Of a DNA stretch of 64,000 nt, positions 55,571 to 63,875 are shown in pieces (within the stretch, counting starts at the first letter, position 1; each line of letters begins with the position of its first letter). The stretch lies in NCBI RefSeq assembly GCF_022565475.1, contig NZ_JAIUMR010000003.1:242094-306093 (forward strand), in the 5' to 3' direction. Under the pieces are notes generated by a model. That model did no database searches, was not told where the DNA came from, and was given only the letters and a program-made list of their open reading frames with translations. Source of the stretch: Aliidiomarina sp. (GTDB lineage Bacteria; Pseudomonadota; Gammaproteobacteria; Enterobacterales; Alteromonadaceae). Made by a program: the position numbers and the translations under genes.

Positions 55571-57270
55571 TTGAACACGCACCTAAAGGTCTAGACCCAT
55601 TACTCGACCAAGCAATCGAGGCTATCATTCGTCGGTCATCATTTAGTGGCTTTACTGAAACGGGCAGTAGCCGTGTTCATGGTGAAGAAAAAGTAGCTCA
55701 AGGTCGCCGCGACTACGAAGCATTGCTCGGGCAACAGTTTAAAATTGCTCGAGAAGCCCATTTTGAGCATGCAGAACGCTTCCACGAAGGAGAGGAAATA
55801 TCGCCTTACACTGGTGAGCGGCTTGGCATCCAATATCCGATATTCAATCTCGATGAGCAGTATCGAAACGCCCATGCTGCGATGCGATCGTGGGTAAATG
55901 CTGGCGCAGAAAAGCGCACAGAAGTGTGCGTACAACTGCTCAAAGATCTTGATGCTCAAGCGTTTCTAATCGCCAACGCTGTGATGCATACCGCTGGGCA
56001 AAGTTTCCCTATGGCGTTTGCCGGTAGCGGAGCGAACGCGCTTGACCGCGGTTTAGAAGCGCTCGCGTGGGCGTGGGGAAGTTTGAATGTTCTTCCGTCC
56101 GAAGCGTCTTGGACTAAGACTTTCGGTGGCAAACATCAGGTTACCTTAGAGAAAAAGTGGCGAATTATGCCGATGGGCACGGCGGTCGTATTTTGTTGTG
56201 CTTCGTTTCCAACATGGAATGGCTATCCGGCGATATTCGCGAATCTTGCCTGTGGCAACCCAGTATTCGTCAAGCCGCATCCAACAGCAATTCTGCCTAT
56301 GGCGATTGCGGTGAAGGTTCTTCGTGAAGGGTTGAGAAACGTAGGATTTGATCCAGAACTTGTTCAGTTGGTTGTTGATTCAACCGACGAACCTTTGGGT
56401 AAGGTGCTTGTTGAGCATCCTGAGACTGCCATCGTTGACTTTACCGGCAGTGCAAAATTCGGTGCTTGGGTTGAGCAACATAGCGGTAATCGGCCATGTT
56501 ATACGGAAACGAGCGGCGTTAATTCCGTGATTTTAGACAGTGCTCGTGACTTAGACGCTGTGCTTGACGCAATCACGAATACGTTTTGTCTATTTTCAGC
56601 GCAAATGTGCACCAGTCCCCAGACATTTTACATTCCCGAGTCGGGCGTTTCGCTCGCGGATGGCCGACAAGTCAGTGCCGATGAAATTGAGTCACTATTT
56701 TGTGAAAGAATTGACCAGTTGATTCAGGACAGCAAGCGCGCTTCGAGCGTTTTAGGTTGTATTCAGTCCCCAGCGACCTTGCAACTGCTTGACGATTGGC
56801 AACGCCGAGCCGAGAGCGGCGAATTCCGATTACTTCGAGCGAGTAAGCCCTATACAAATGTAGCGGGAGACCACTGTCGTACTGCAACACCTTTATTACT
56901 CGGACTAAATGCGGAAACGCCAATTACGGAAGAAGTGTTTGCGCCGATAGGGTTTATTTATCGTGTTCGAGATAGAGACCACGCCTTAGAGCACGCAAGC
57001 GCTATTAGCAAAAAGCATGGCGCTTTGACGACGTACCTCTATTCAATTGATGAGGAATTTATTGCCAAGGCAGAAGAGTCGTTCGCATGGGCCGGTGTAG
57101 CATTGACCACCAACCTCACGGGCGTTATGCCTCTCAATTTCTCTGCTGCCTATAGTGACATGCACGTTTCTGGGCTAAACCCAGCAGGGAATGCCACCTT
57201 AGCAGAGCCCTCCTTTATTGCAGGACGGTTTCGCTATGCTCAATCGAGACGACCCAAGGGAGATCAATAA
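55567..57270 (+). CDS. PaaN-like aldehyde dehydrogenase
   Basis: A 567-residue aldehyde dehydrogenase most like the stand-alone PaaN group, recognisable by the long N-terminal extension (GEEISPYTGERLGIQYP) before the ALDH core. IMPMGTAVVFCCASFPTWNGYPA binds the cofactor region, VDFTGSAKFGAWVE follows, the general base Glu is in ETSGVNSVIL and the catalytic Cys in SAQMCTSPQTFY. It oxidises an aldehyde to the acid with NAD(P)+. In this operon the aldehyde is plausibly produced by the carotenoid-type oxygenase. ATG 55567 follows AAAGGAG and overlaps the previous stop by 4 nt. Confidence 0.87.
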   Translation: MIEHAPKGLDPLLDQAIEAIIRRSSFSGFTETGSSRVHGEEKVAQGRRDYEALLGQQFKIAREAHFEHAERFHEGEEISPYTGERLGIQYPIFNLDEQYRNAHAAMRSWVNAGAEKRTEVCVQLLKDLDAQAFLIANAVMHTAGQSFPMAFAGSGANALDRGLEALAWAWGSLNVLPSEASWTKTFGGKHQVTLEKKWRIMPMGTAVVFCCASFPTWNGYPAIFANLACGNPVFVKPHPTAILPMAIAVKVLREGLRNVGFDPELVQLVVDSTDEPLGKVLVEHPETAIVDFTGSAKFGAWVEQHSGNRPCYTETSGVNSVILDSARDLDAVLDAITNTFCLFSAQMCTSPQTFYIPESGVSLADGRQVSADEIESLFCERIDQLIQDSKRASSVLGCIQSPATLQLLDDWQRRAESGEFRLLRASKPYTNVAGDHCRTATPLLLGLNAETPITEEVFAPIGFIYRVRDRDHALEHASAISKKHGALTTYLYSIDEEFIAKAEESFAWAGVALTTNLTGVMPLNFSAAYSDMHVSGLNPAGNATLAEPSFIAGRFRYAQSRRPKGDQ

Positions 57271-58049
57271 TGACCCAACCGGATTTTTCTCTCGCTGGAA
57301 AAGTAGCGCTGATTACCGGGGCATCGCGAGGTATCGGTGAGGCGATTGCACGTTGTTATGCACAGGCCGGTGCAACCGTCATCTTGACCGCGCGCAGCGA
57401 CGAGTCGCTGAAGGACGCCGTTGCAACGATCATTCAAGAAGGTGGGCAGGCCATGGGAATTGCTGCTCATAGTGGTGATCCAGCAGCAGTGAAAAAGGCG
57501 ATTCAAAACGTTGAAAGCACTTTTGGTGGACTGGATATTCTGGTTAACAACGCTGCGACCAATCCTCATTATGGCCCTATTTTGGCAGCGGACGATGGTG
57601 TCTGGGATAAGATTTTGGATATTAACGTGAAAGGCTATGCGCGTTGGATCCGAGAATCTGCGCCACTCATGGATAAGCGCGGTGGTGGCAAAATTATCAA
57701 CGTTGCTTCTATTTTGGGCTTGGGTGCGGGACCCTCGATGGGACTATATTCAGTCAGTAAAGCAGCAGTTTTGATGTTAACGGAAGCGTTAGCGGTAGAG
57801 CTTGCACAACAAAATATTCAGGTCAATGCGCTCGCCCCAGGCTTTATTAAAACACGGTTTAGTTCAGCTTTATGGCAAGACCCTGCAGGAGAAACGCAAC
57901 TGACTCAGCGAATCCCTCAACGACGTGTTGGCGAGACCGAAGAGCTTACCGGTCTCGCACTCTTTCTGGCTTCGCCTGCGTCATCGTTTACGACCGGGTC
58001 TACTTTTGTATGCGACGGTGGTCACACCGCTGGGCGCTTTAAACTCTGA
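57270..58049 (+). CDS. Short-chain dehydrogenase/reductase
   Basis: A classical SDR of 259 residues: cofactor site GASRGIGEA, NNAATNPHYG, a catalytic Ser region in INVASILGLGAG, YSVSKAA with Tyr and Lys, and the C-terminal FVCDGGHTAG. An Arg after the first beta strand (TARSDE) suggests NADP(H) preference, but this is uncertain. Reaction: oxidation of an alcohol or reduction of a ketone of a CoA-bound intermediate; in levulinate catabolism LvaD, an SDR, reduces the 4-keto group. It starts 1 nt inside the previous stop. Confidence 0.9.
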   Translation: MTQPDFSLAGKVALITGASRGIGEAIARCYAQAGATVILTARSDESLKDAVATIIQEGGQAMGIAAHSGDPAAVKKAIQNVESTFGGLDILVNNAATNPHYGPILAADDGVWDKILDINVKGYARWIRESAPLMDKRGGGKIINVASILGLGAGPSMGLYSVSKAAVLMLTEALAVELAQQNIQVNALAPGFIKTRFSSALWQDPAGETQLTQRIPQRRVGETEELTGLALFLASPASSFTTGSTFVCDGGHTAGRFKL

Positions 58050-58058
58050 GAGATTATT

Positions 58059-59270
58059 ATGAATTTTACACCTGTTCCGGATTTTCCGTCGGTAACACCG
58101 TCCTTTCAAGCGAAGCTCGAAAGACTAAAAGCGATTGTTGACGAGCATCTAATTCCATTGGAAAGCCTAATGCTTGCAGGCAACCAAGATGCGCTTGAAG
58201 GTGCATTAGCGCCCGTAAAAGCGCTGATGAAAAAGGAAGGTTTTTGGTTGCCACAAGTGCCGAAAGACTTCGGTGGCCAAGGGTTTTCTCTATATGAGCA
58301 TGGCTTAATCAGTGAGCAGCTCGGCCGCAGTATGCTTGGCCATGTTTCCTGTAACTGCCAAGCACCTGATGCCGGTAACATGGAGGTGCTGATTGAACGC
58401 GGCACGCCAGCTCAGCAAGACACCTTCTTAAAGCCGCTGTTGACCGGGGAGATTCGCAGCGCGTTTGCGATGACAGAGCCTGAACACGCAGGGTCGAATC
58501 CAGTGATCATGTCGACCCGAGCAGTCCGTGATGGCGATGACTATGTGATCAATGGCCATAAGTGGTACACCACCGGCGCAGACGGTGCAGCGTTTTTTAT
58601 TGTGATGGCGGTTACCGATCCAGAGGCTGCACCTCACGAAGCTGCCAGCCAGATCTTAGTGCCAGCGGATACGAAGGGTTATCGCCATATTCGAAATATT
58701 GCGGTAATGGGGGAAACCTGCTGGGGACACAACTCTCATGCTGAAATCGAATTTAAAGATGTTCGTGTTCCTGTAAGTAATCTCATCGGCAAAGAAGGCG
58801 AGGGTTTTAAAATTGCACAGCAACGCCTTGGGCCAGGCCGCATTCATCATTGTATGCGCTGGTTAGGTATTTGTAGTCGAGCCTTTGAATTGGCGGCGCG
58901 TTATGCGGCGAACCGACAGCTCACGCACACTCAAGTACTCGGCGATCAGCAAGCGATTCAATTTTGGTTGGCAGAAATGCGTGCTGAAATTGAATCTGCG
59001 CGGTTATTGGTGCTCGATACTGCAGCCAGAATCGACCGCGAGGGCCAGTATGCAGTGCGCAATAATGTCTCCATGATCAAGTTTCATACCGCGGGTGTAC
59101 TGCAACGCACCTTAGATCGAGCTTTGCAGATCCACGGGGCTTTAGGTATGTGCGATGACACACCCATCGCATTCTGGTATCGCCATGAGCGGGCAGCAAG
59201 AATCTATGACGGACCAGATGAAACACATAAACGAGCGTTTGCACGCAGGCTCATGAAGGAGTTCGAGTAA
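58059..59270 (+). CDS. ACAD10/11-like acyl-CoA dehydrogenase
   Basis: A 403-residue flavoprotein. NCQAPDAGNMEVL is the hallmark of the ACAD10/11 and LvaC group rather than ordinary fatty acyl dehydrogenases. SAFAMTEPEHAGSNP binds flavin, WYTTGADGAAFFIVM and GPGRIHHCMRWLG follow, and RIYDGPDETHK ends the active site. In ACAD10/11-type systems the enzyme eliminates phosphate from a 4-phosphoacyl-CoA to give an enoyl-CoA. The kinase required is encoded by the next gene, with a 1-nt overlap. This supports removal of a gamma-hydroxyl in this pathway. Confidence 0.88.
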   Translation: MNFTPVPDFPSVTPSFQAKLERLKAIVDEHLIPLESLMLAGNQDALEGALAPVKALMKKEGFWLPQVPKDFGGQGFSLYEHGLISEQLGRSMLGHVSCNCQAPDAGNMEVLIERGTPAQQDTFLKPLLTGEIRSAFAMTEPEHAGSNPVIMSTRAVRDGDDYVINGHKWYTTGADGAAFFIVMAVTDPEAAPHEAASQILVPADTKGYRHIRNIAVMGETCWGHNSHAEIEFKDVRVPVSNLIGKEGEGFKIAQQRLGPGRIHHCMRWLGICSRAFELAARYAANRQLTHTQVLGDQQAIQFWLAEMRAEIESARLLVLDTAARIDREGQYAVRNNVSMIKFHTAGVLQRTLDRALQIHGALGMCDDTPIAFWYRHERAARIYDGPDETHKRAFARRLMKEFE

Positions 59271-60325
59271 TGTCGTCCGACATCATTGCTGTGCGTCCAG
59301 ACGAAGCTTTAGATGAAGAGCGGTTGTTTGCGTGGCTGCAAAAGCAGGATCTAGCGGGTGTTACGGAACGTCCGCACATCACCCAATTTGGCGGTGGTAA
59401 AGCAAATCTAACCTATTTATTGACGTTCCCTGATGTGTCCTATGTTCTGCGTCGTCCGCCTTTTGGACCAATTGCCAAGGGAGCGCATGACATGGCGCGA
59501 GAGTTTAAAGTGCTTTCGCGACTCTATAAAGCCTTTCCACAAGCACCAAGAGCGTTCGTATTTTGTGATGTTCTTGAGGTCTTAGGTGCTGAATTTTTCA
59601 TTATGGAATATCGTCAGGGTGTCGTCGTTCGGATGGAGATACCCGAGTGCTACGCGGAGATAACAGACGCTCCCCAACGTATGAGCCAAGCTTTAGTCGA
59701 TGCTTTGGCTGATTTTCATAATGTTACGCCATCGTCTGTCGGTTTAGATACTCTTGGCAAACCAGAAGGATTCCTCTCGCGACAGATTCACGGGTGGTTT
59801 AAACGCTGGAATGCGTGCACGACTGCAGCAGACTCTCGAATGGATTCTCTCTTTCAGTGGCTTTGCGAGCATGAGCCGAAATCTCAGCGAATGACCCTCG
59901 TCCACAATGATTTTAAGCTTGATAATGTTATGTTAAGTCCATCGGATCCGAGTCAACTGACCTCGGTTTTCGATTGGGACATGTGCACTATTGGTGATCC
60001 ATTAAGCGATCTTGGAACTCTGCTGACGTACTGGCGCCATGAGGCAGACGATCCGAAATATGCGCGTTTGGCAATGATACCTGCCGACTCCCGTTTTCCT
60101 TCACGCCAGTACTTGATTCGTCAGTACGCAGAGCGAACCGGTTTAAACGTAGAACAAGTCAATTTTTATCACATTCTTGGCCTCTATCGGCTTGCTGTTA
60201 TTCTGGAGCAAATATTTGCCCGCTATCACCATGGGCACACTCAAGATGAACGTTTCGCTGAATTCGGGGAGTTATCTCGTTTAGCGTTAGATTGGGCTAC
60301 TGAAATTATGAGAATGGAATCATAA
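59270..60325 (+). CDS. APH-like kinase (ACAD10/11 kinase-domain type)
   Basis: A 351-residue aminoglycoside-phosphotransferase-fold kinase. The N-terminus has FGGGKANLTYLLTF and VLRRPPFGPIAKGAHDMAREF, typical of ACAD10/11 kinase domains, LvaA and related proteins, not of antibiotic-resistance enzymes. The catalytic loop is VHNDFKLDNVML, and metal-binding Asp is in FDWDMCTIGDPLSDLG. It is expected to phosphorylate the 4-hydroxyl of a 4-hydroxyacyl-CoA for elimination by the partner dehydrogenase. No LvaB-like helper is recognised. It is the last gene of the coupled operon. Confidence 0.86.
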   Translation: MSSDIIAVRPDEALDEERLFAWLQKQDLAGVTERPHITQFGGGKANLTYLLTFPDVSYVLRRPPFGPIAKGAHDMAREFKVLSRLYKAFPQAPRAFVFCDVLEVLGAEFFIMEYRQGVVVRMEIPECYAEITDAPQRMSQALVDALADFHNVTPSSVGLDTLGKPEGFLSRQIHGWFKRWNACTTAADSRMDSLFQWLCEHEPKSQRMTLVHNDFKLDNVMLSPSDPSQLTSVFDWDMCTIGDPLSDLGTLLTYWRHEADDPKYARLAMIPADSRFPSRQYLIRQYAERTGLNVEQVNFYHILGLYRLAVILEQIFARYHHGHTQDERFAEFGELSRLALDWATEIMRMES

Positions 60326-60341
60326 ACGTCACATAAGTGAG

Positions 60342-60384
60342 ATAAAACCTAATACTTGCATAATTAGACGTGTCGTTTTATAGT
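60342..60384 (+). promoter_or_regulatory. Promoter of oxygenase gene with shared boxes
   Basis: Box 2, ATAAAACCTAAT (60342-60353), directly abuts box 1, ACTTGCATAATT (60354-60365). TTGCAT (60356-60361) as -35 and TATAGT (60379-60384) as -10 are separated by 17 nt, a plausible sigma-70 promoter. Box 2 sits just upstream of the -35. Confidence 0.6.
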
Positions 60385-60441
60385 GATACTTTCATACTTA
60401 GACTTAAGGGTCTCATGGTCGGCTCATTAGGAGAGATAAAC

Positions 60442-61926
60442 ATGAAGTCACTCGACAATACGGCACTGCAGCAGCCTATAGATAACGAAGCACCATTTGG
60501 TGATGAATATGGTCCTGGGTTGATGGGAACGTTTGCTCCTGTATTAGACGAGTCAACTTGGGACGATCTCGAAGTTGAAGGTACGATTCCAAGTGATCTG
60601 AGTGGTGTTTATCTGCGCAATGGCCCGAACCCCCGATTTGCTCCGCAAGGGCGTTATCATCCGTTTGATGGTGATGGCATGATTCATGCTGCTCGATTCA
60701 AAGACGGCAAAGTCACCTATAGAAACCGCTGGGTGCAAACGGATGATCTGAAAGAAGAAGTGTCTGCTGGTCAAGCGACGATGTGGGGCATCCGAGAGAC
60801 CTTAAAAGGTCGTGATGATAAACATTTAAAAGATACTGCCAACACTGACGTAATTGGTCACGGCGGCGTTGCCTTGGCGAGTTGGTATATGTCGGGTGAT
60901 ATTTATATGATTGATCCTGTGACCCTAGAAACGATTGGTAAGGCCGATTACGCCAAAGGGTTGGGTGGTGGTTTTTCAGCACATTCAAAAGTGGATCAGC
61001 GCACCGGTGAGTTGATGTTCTTCGATTATTGGAACGAGGCGCCGTACATGAGTTACGGAGTCGTCGATCGCTTTGGAAATTTGACCCATCATGTACCGAT
61101 TGAGTTGCCTGGCCCGCGCCTTCCACATGATATGGCGATCAGTGAAAATTATTCTATTTTGCATGACCTCCCTTTGTTTCATAATGAAGAAGCAATGCGT
61201 AATGGACGACATAAGCTAGAGTTTCATCCCGAAGTTTCAACCCGGTTTGGAGTCATTCCGCGGCATGGTAAAAGCGACGAGATTCGGTGGTTCGAATTTA
61301 CGCCTTGTTTCCTTTATCACACAGTGAATGCGTGGGAAGAAGGCGACGAAGTCGTCATGGTTGCCTGTCGCTATATGCCGTTTAAAACCGAAACGGGCGA
61401 GATTGACGCGGATCGCACCGCAAAAGCCATCGCGAACCTCGGCATGAATGCACGCCTTTGGCGCTATCGCATGAACATGAAGACCGGCGAGTGTCGCGAA
61501 GAGCCAGTCAATAGTGAGTACAATGTCGAGTTTCCAAGTATTCACCCTGCAATGTTCGGCATTAAAACGCAGTGGGCTTATTTGGTCGATCACAATCCCC
61601 ACATTCTACATTGGACGGGTGTGCGCAAATTCAATACGGACACTGGCGAATGTGTTGGAGAGTTTAGCGATGGTCACAAACACACTTGGTATTCAGAACC
61701 ATGGTTTGCACCCGCTGATAATGCAGCTGCGGAAGATGATGGATATGTCGTGGTTTTCGCCTGGAACGACAAAGAGAAAGAACAGCAGCTTCAGGTATTT
61801 GATGCGCGGGATATTAGCCAAGGGCCGGTCGCACGAATTAAACTTCCTCGTCGGGTTCCAGCAGGTTTTCATGGTTGCTGGATGTCAGAGGACACGATTA
61901 AGTCTAATCAACGCGAAGTTGCCTAA
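60442..61926 (+). CDS. Carotenoid-cleavage / lignostilbene-dioxygenase family oxygenase
   Basis: A 494-residue seven-bladed propeller iron oxygenase. The four iron-binding histidines are His181 (FSAHSK), His229 (LPHDMAI), His293 (LYHTVNAWEEG) and His477 (AGFHGCW). GVYLRNGPNPRF and HPFDGDGMIHAARF are the classic N-terminal motifs. The family cleaves C=C bonds with O2 to give two carbonyls; substrates include carotenoids, apocarotenoids, lignostilbenes, resveratrol and isoeugenol. The sequence alone does not choose among these. ATG 60442 follows AGGAGAG and is preferred over an upstream in-frame start. It has its own promoter with boxes shared across the cluster. Confidence 0.9.
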   Translation: MKSLDNTALQQPIDNEAPFGDEYGPGLMGTFAPVLDESTWDDLEVEGTIPSDLSGVYLRNGPNPRFAPQGRYHPFDGDGMIHAARFKDGKVTYRNRWVQTDDLKEEVSAGQATMWGIRETLKGRDDKHLKDTANTDVIGHGGVALASWYMSGDIYMIDPVTLETIGKADYAKGLGGGFSAHSKVDQRTGELMFFDYWNEAPYMSYGVVDRFGNLTHHVPIELPGPRLPHDMAISENYSILHDLPLFHNEEAMRNGRHKLEFHPEVSTRFGVIPRHGKSDEIRWFEFTPCFLYHTVNAWEEGDEVVMVACRYMPFKTETGEIDADRTAKAIANLGMNARLWRYRMNMKTGECREEPVNSEYNVEFPSIHPAMFGIKTQWAYLVDHNPHILHWTGVRKFNTDTGECVGEFSDGHKHTWYSEPWFAPADNAAAEDDGYVVVFAWNDKEKEQQLQVFDARDISQGPVARIKLPRRVPAGFHGCWMSEDTIKSNQREVA

Positions 61927-61960
61927 TACTTTGCGTTCATAAAGTGAGATTCAACCGCAT

Positions 61961-61983
61961 AAAGCCCTCGTTTTGAGGGCTTT
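61961..61983 (+). terminator. Intrinsic terminator after oxygenase gene
   Basis: AAAGCCCTC (61961-61969) and GAGGGCTTT (61975-61983) form a perfect 9-bp stem with a 5-nt loop, followed by ATTGC. It marks the right end of the catabolic cluster. Confidence 0.8.
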
Positions 61984-62133
61984 ATTGCATTCCTGCCTAA
62001 TTCAGAAAATAGCTCCCGAAATAATGCTTTACACTTTCGCATGGAGAAAATGGACTCAATGTCTATACTGCAGAAAGTACATACTATTTGGATTGTTCAT
62101 TGGATTTTGAACACATCCGTGGAGCTGAATCGG

Positions 62134-63864
62134 ATGCCATATCATGATAGTTCGCGTGGAGCTAAGCGCCAAAGCGAACAAAATTTCTACGAATTGATCG
62201 AAAGCTTACCCATGGTTGCTGTGCAGGGCTATGACCGAGACCGTCGTGTTATTTATTGGAACGACGCGAGCCGCCGTATATACGGATATACTCGCGAGGA
62301 AGCAGAAGGACAACTTTTAGAAGATCTCATCATTCCTGATGAAATGCGCGAGTTTGTTATCACCGCTCACAGAGAGTGGTTGGATAATAACGTGGGTATT
62401 CCTGCTGATGAAATTGAACTCAAACATAAAGATGGTCATACCGTACCTGTATATTCCAGCCATGTAATGATTAAGCAAGATACCGGCGACTGCGAAATGT
62501 TTTGCATCGACATTTGTTTGTCGGAACAAAAGGAAGCCAATAAAAAGCTGCAATGGCTGGCCAGTTTTGATGACTTAACGGAATTGCCTAATCGACGCAT
62601 GATGGAGACTGAACTGTCAGCACGCCTTGTGGAGGCTGAGCGTCATTTTAAGCACGAAATAGCTGTTATTTTTGTCGATCTCGATAATTTTAAAGTGATT
62701 AACGATACCTTGGGGCACCACTATGGCGATGAATTACTGCGAGCCGTTGCCGATACTCTGAAGGCAGAAATACGGGATTGTGATTTGCTGAGTCGCTTCG
62801 GTGGTGATGAGTTCGTGTTGTTGCTAAGTGATTATGAAGGTATTAACGGTGTTCAAATATTGATTGAGCGTATTACTGATGCCTTGGATCGTGGTTTTGA
62901 GTTGAATGGGCTAAATTACCAAGTCACCGCAAGTTTTGGTGTGAGCTTGTTTCCTATGGACGGCACCACAGTAGCTGAGTTAATCAGTAACGCAGACGCA
63001 GCTATGTATCAAGCTAAAGAAAAAGGCAAAAATAGAAGCTGTTTTTACACGCCAGATATTAACGACCGGTTGCAACACTATCAACAGATCGGTTCGTTAC
63101 TTCATCGTGCATTAACGAACAACGAATTGCAGTTGTACTTTCAGCCTCAGATCAGCTTAAAAGATGGGAAAATGCTGTCCTGTGAAGCACTACTCCGATG
63201 TCTTCCTGAAGGTTCAAGCCCATTATTACCTGACGTTTTTATTCCAGTGGCTGAAAAATCGGGTTTGATCAATCGTATCGGCGACTGGGTGATTGAGTCC
63301 GCATGCAAGCAACTCGTTGCTTGGAAGGGAAGTGAACTTGATGGTATCCGGATTGATATTAATCTGTCGGGAAAGCAATTAGACGATCATCAATTGGCGC
63401 AAAAAATACTAAAAACGCTAAAACATTATGATGTTTCGCCGACGTTGTTAGGTGTTGAGCTGACCGAAAATGAAGTGATCGGTAGCGATATTGAGCAAAT
63501 AGCACAACTGCAAAGATTAAAAGATGCGGGAGTTCATATATCCATCGATGATTTTGGTACCGGGTATTCTTCGCTCGTCTATTTAAGGCGTTTACCGGTA
63601 TGCAGCCTTAAAATTGACCGCACTTTCTTGTTAAACGCGATGGAAGATGCCAGTGATATGGCCATTATGCAAGCGATTGTTACCGTCGGGCATAGCCTCG
63701 GCTTAACTGTGGTTGTTGAGGGTGTGGAAACCACAGATCAAGAGCAGCTAGCTCGGGAGCTTGACTGCGACCTAGCGCAAGGTTACCTGTATGCGCAGCC
63801 AATGCCTGCTGCGAATATGATTAATTTTGTGTCGTCATCAGTTACACCAGATAAGGATTCATAA
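62134..63864 (+). CDS. PAS-GGDEF-EAL bifunctional c-di-GMP protein
   Basis: A PAS domain (NFYELIESLPMVAVQGYDRD, WNDASRRIYGYTREEAEGQ) is followed by a GGDEF domain with intact RFGGDEF and an EAL domain with CEALLRC, NLSGKQL, ELTENE, DDFGTGYSS, KIDRTF, EGVET and QGYLYAQP. Both catalytic sites look intact, so it could make or degrade c-di-GMP depending on the PAS signal. ATG 62134 is chosen because GGAG lies 9 nt before it; an upstream ATG (62041) would add about 31 residues and lacks a ribosome site. An insertion element begins just after its stop. Confidence 0.85.
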   Translation: MPYHDSSRGAKRQSEQNFYELIESLPMVAVQGYDRDRRVIYWNDASRRIYGYTREEAEGQLLEDLIIPDEMREFVITAHREWLDNNVGIPADEIELKHKDGHTVPVYSSHVMIKQDTGDCEMFCIDICLSEQKEANKKLQWLASFDDLTELPNRRMMETELSARLVEAERHFKHEIAVIFVDLDNFKVINDTLGHHYGDELLRAVADTLKAEIRDCDLLSRFGGDEFVLLLSDYEGINGVQILIERITDALDRGFELNGLNYQVTASFGVSLFPMDGTTVAELISNADAAMYQAKEKGKNRSCFYTPDINDRLQHYQQIGSLLHRALTNNELQLYFQPQISLKDGKMLSCEALLRCLPEGSSPLLPDVFIPVAEKSGLINRIGDWVIESACKQLVAWKGSELDGIRIDINLSGKQLDDHQLAQKILKTLKHYDVSPTLLGVELTENEVIGSDIEQIAQLQRLKDAGVHISIDDFGTGYSSLVYLRRLPVCSLKIDRTFLLNAMEDASDMAIMQAIVTVGHSLGLTVVVEGVETTDQEQLARELDCDLAQGYLYAQPMPAANMINFVSSSVTPDKDS

Positions 63865-63875
63865 ACAACTTTAAG

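Noticed and set aside
59270..60325. Aminoglycoside resistance gene
   Set aside because: The fold is APH-like but N-terminal motifs and the operon context match ACAD10/11-type kinases of acyl-CoA metabolism.
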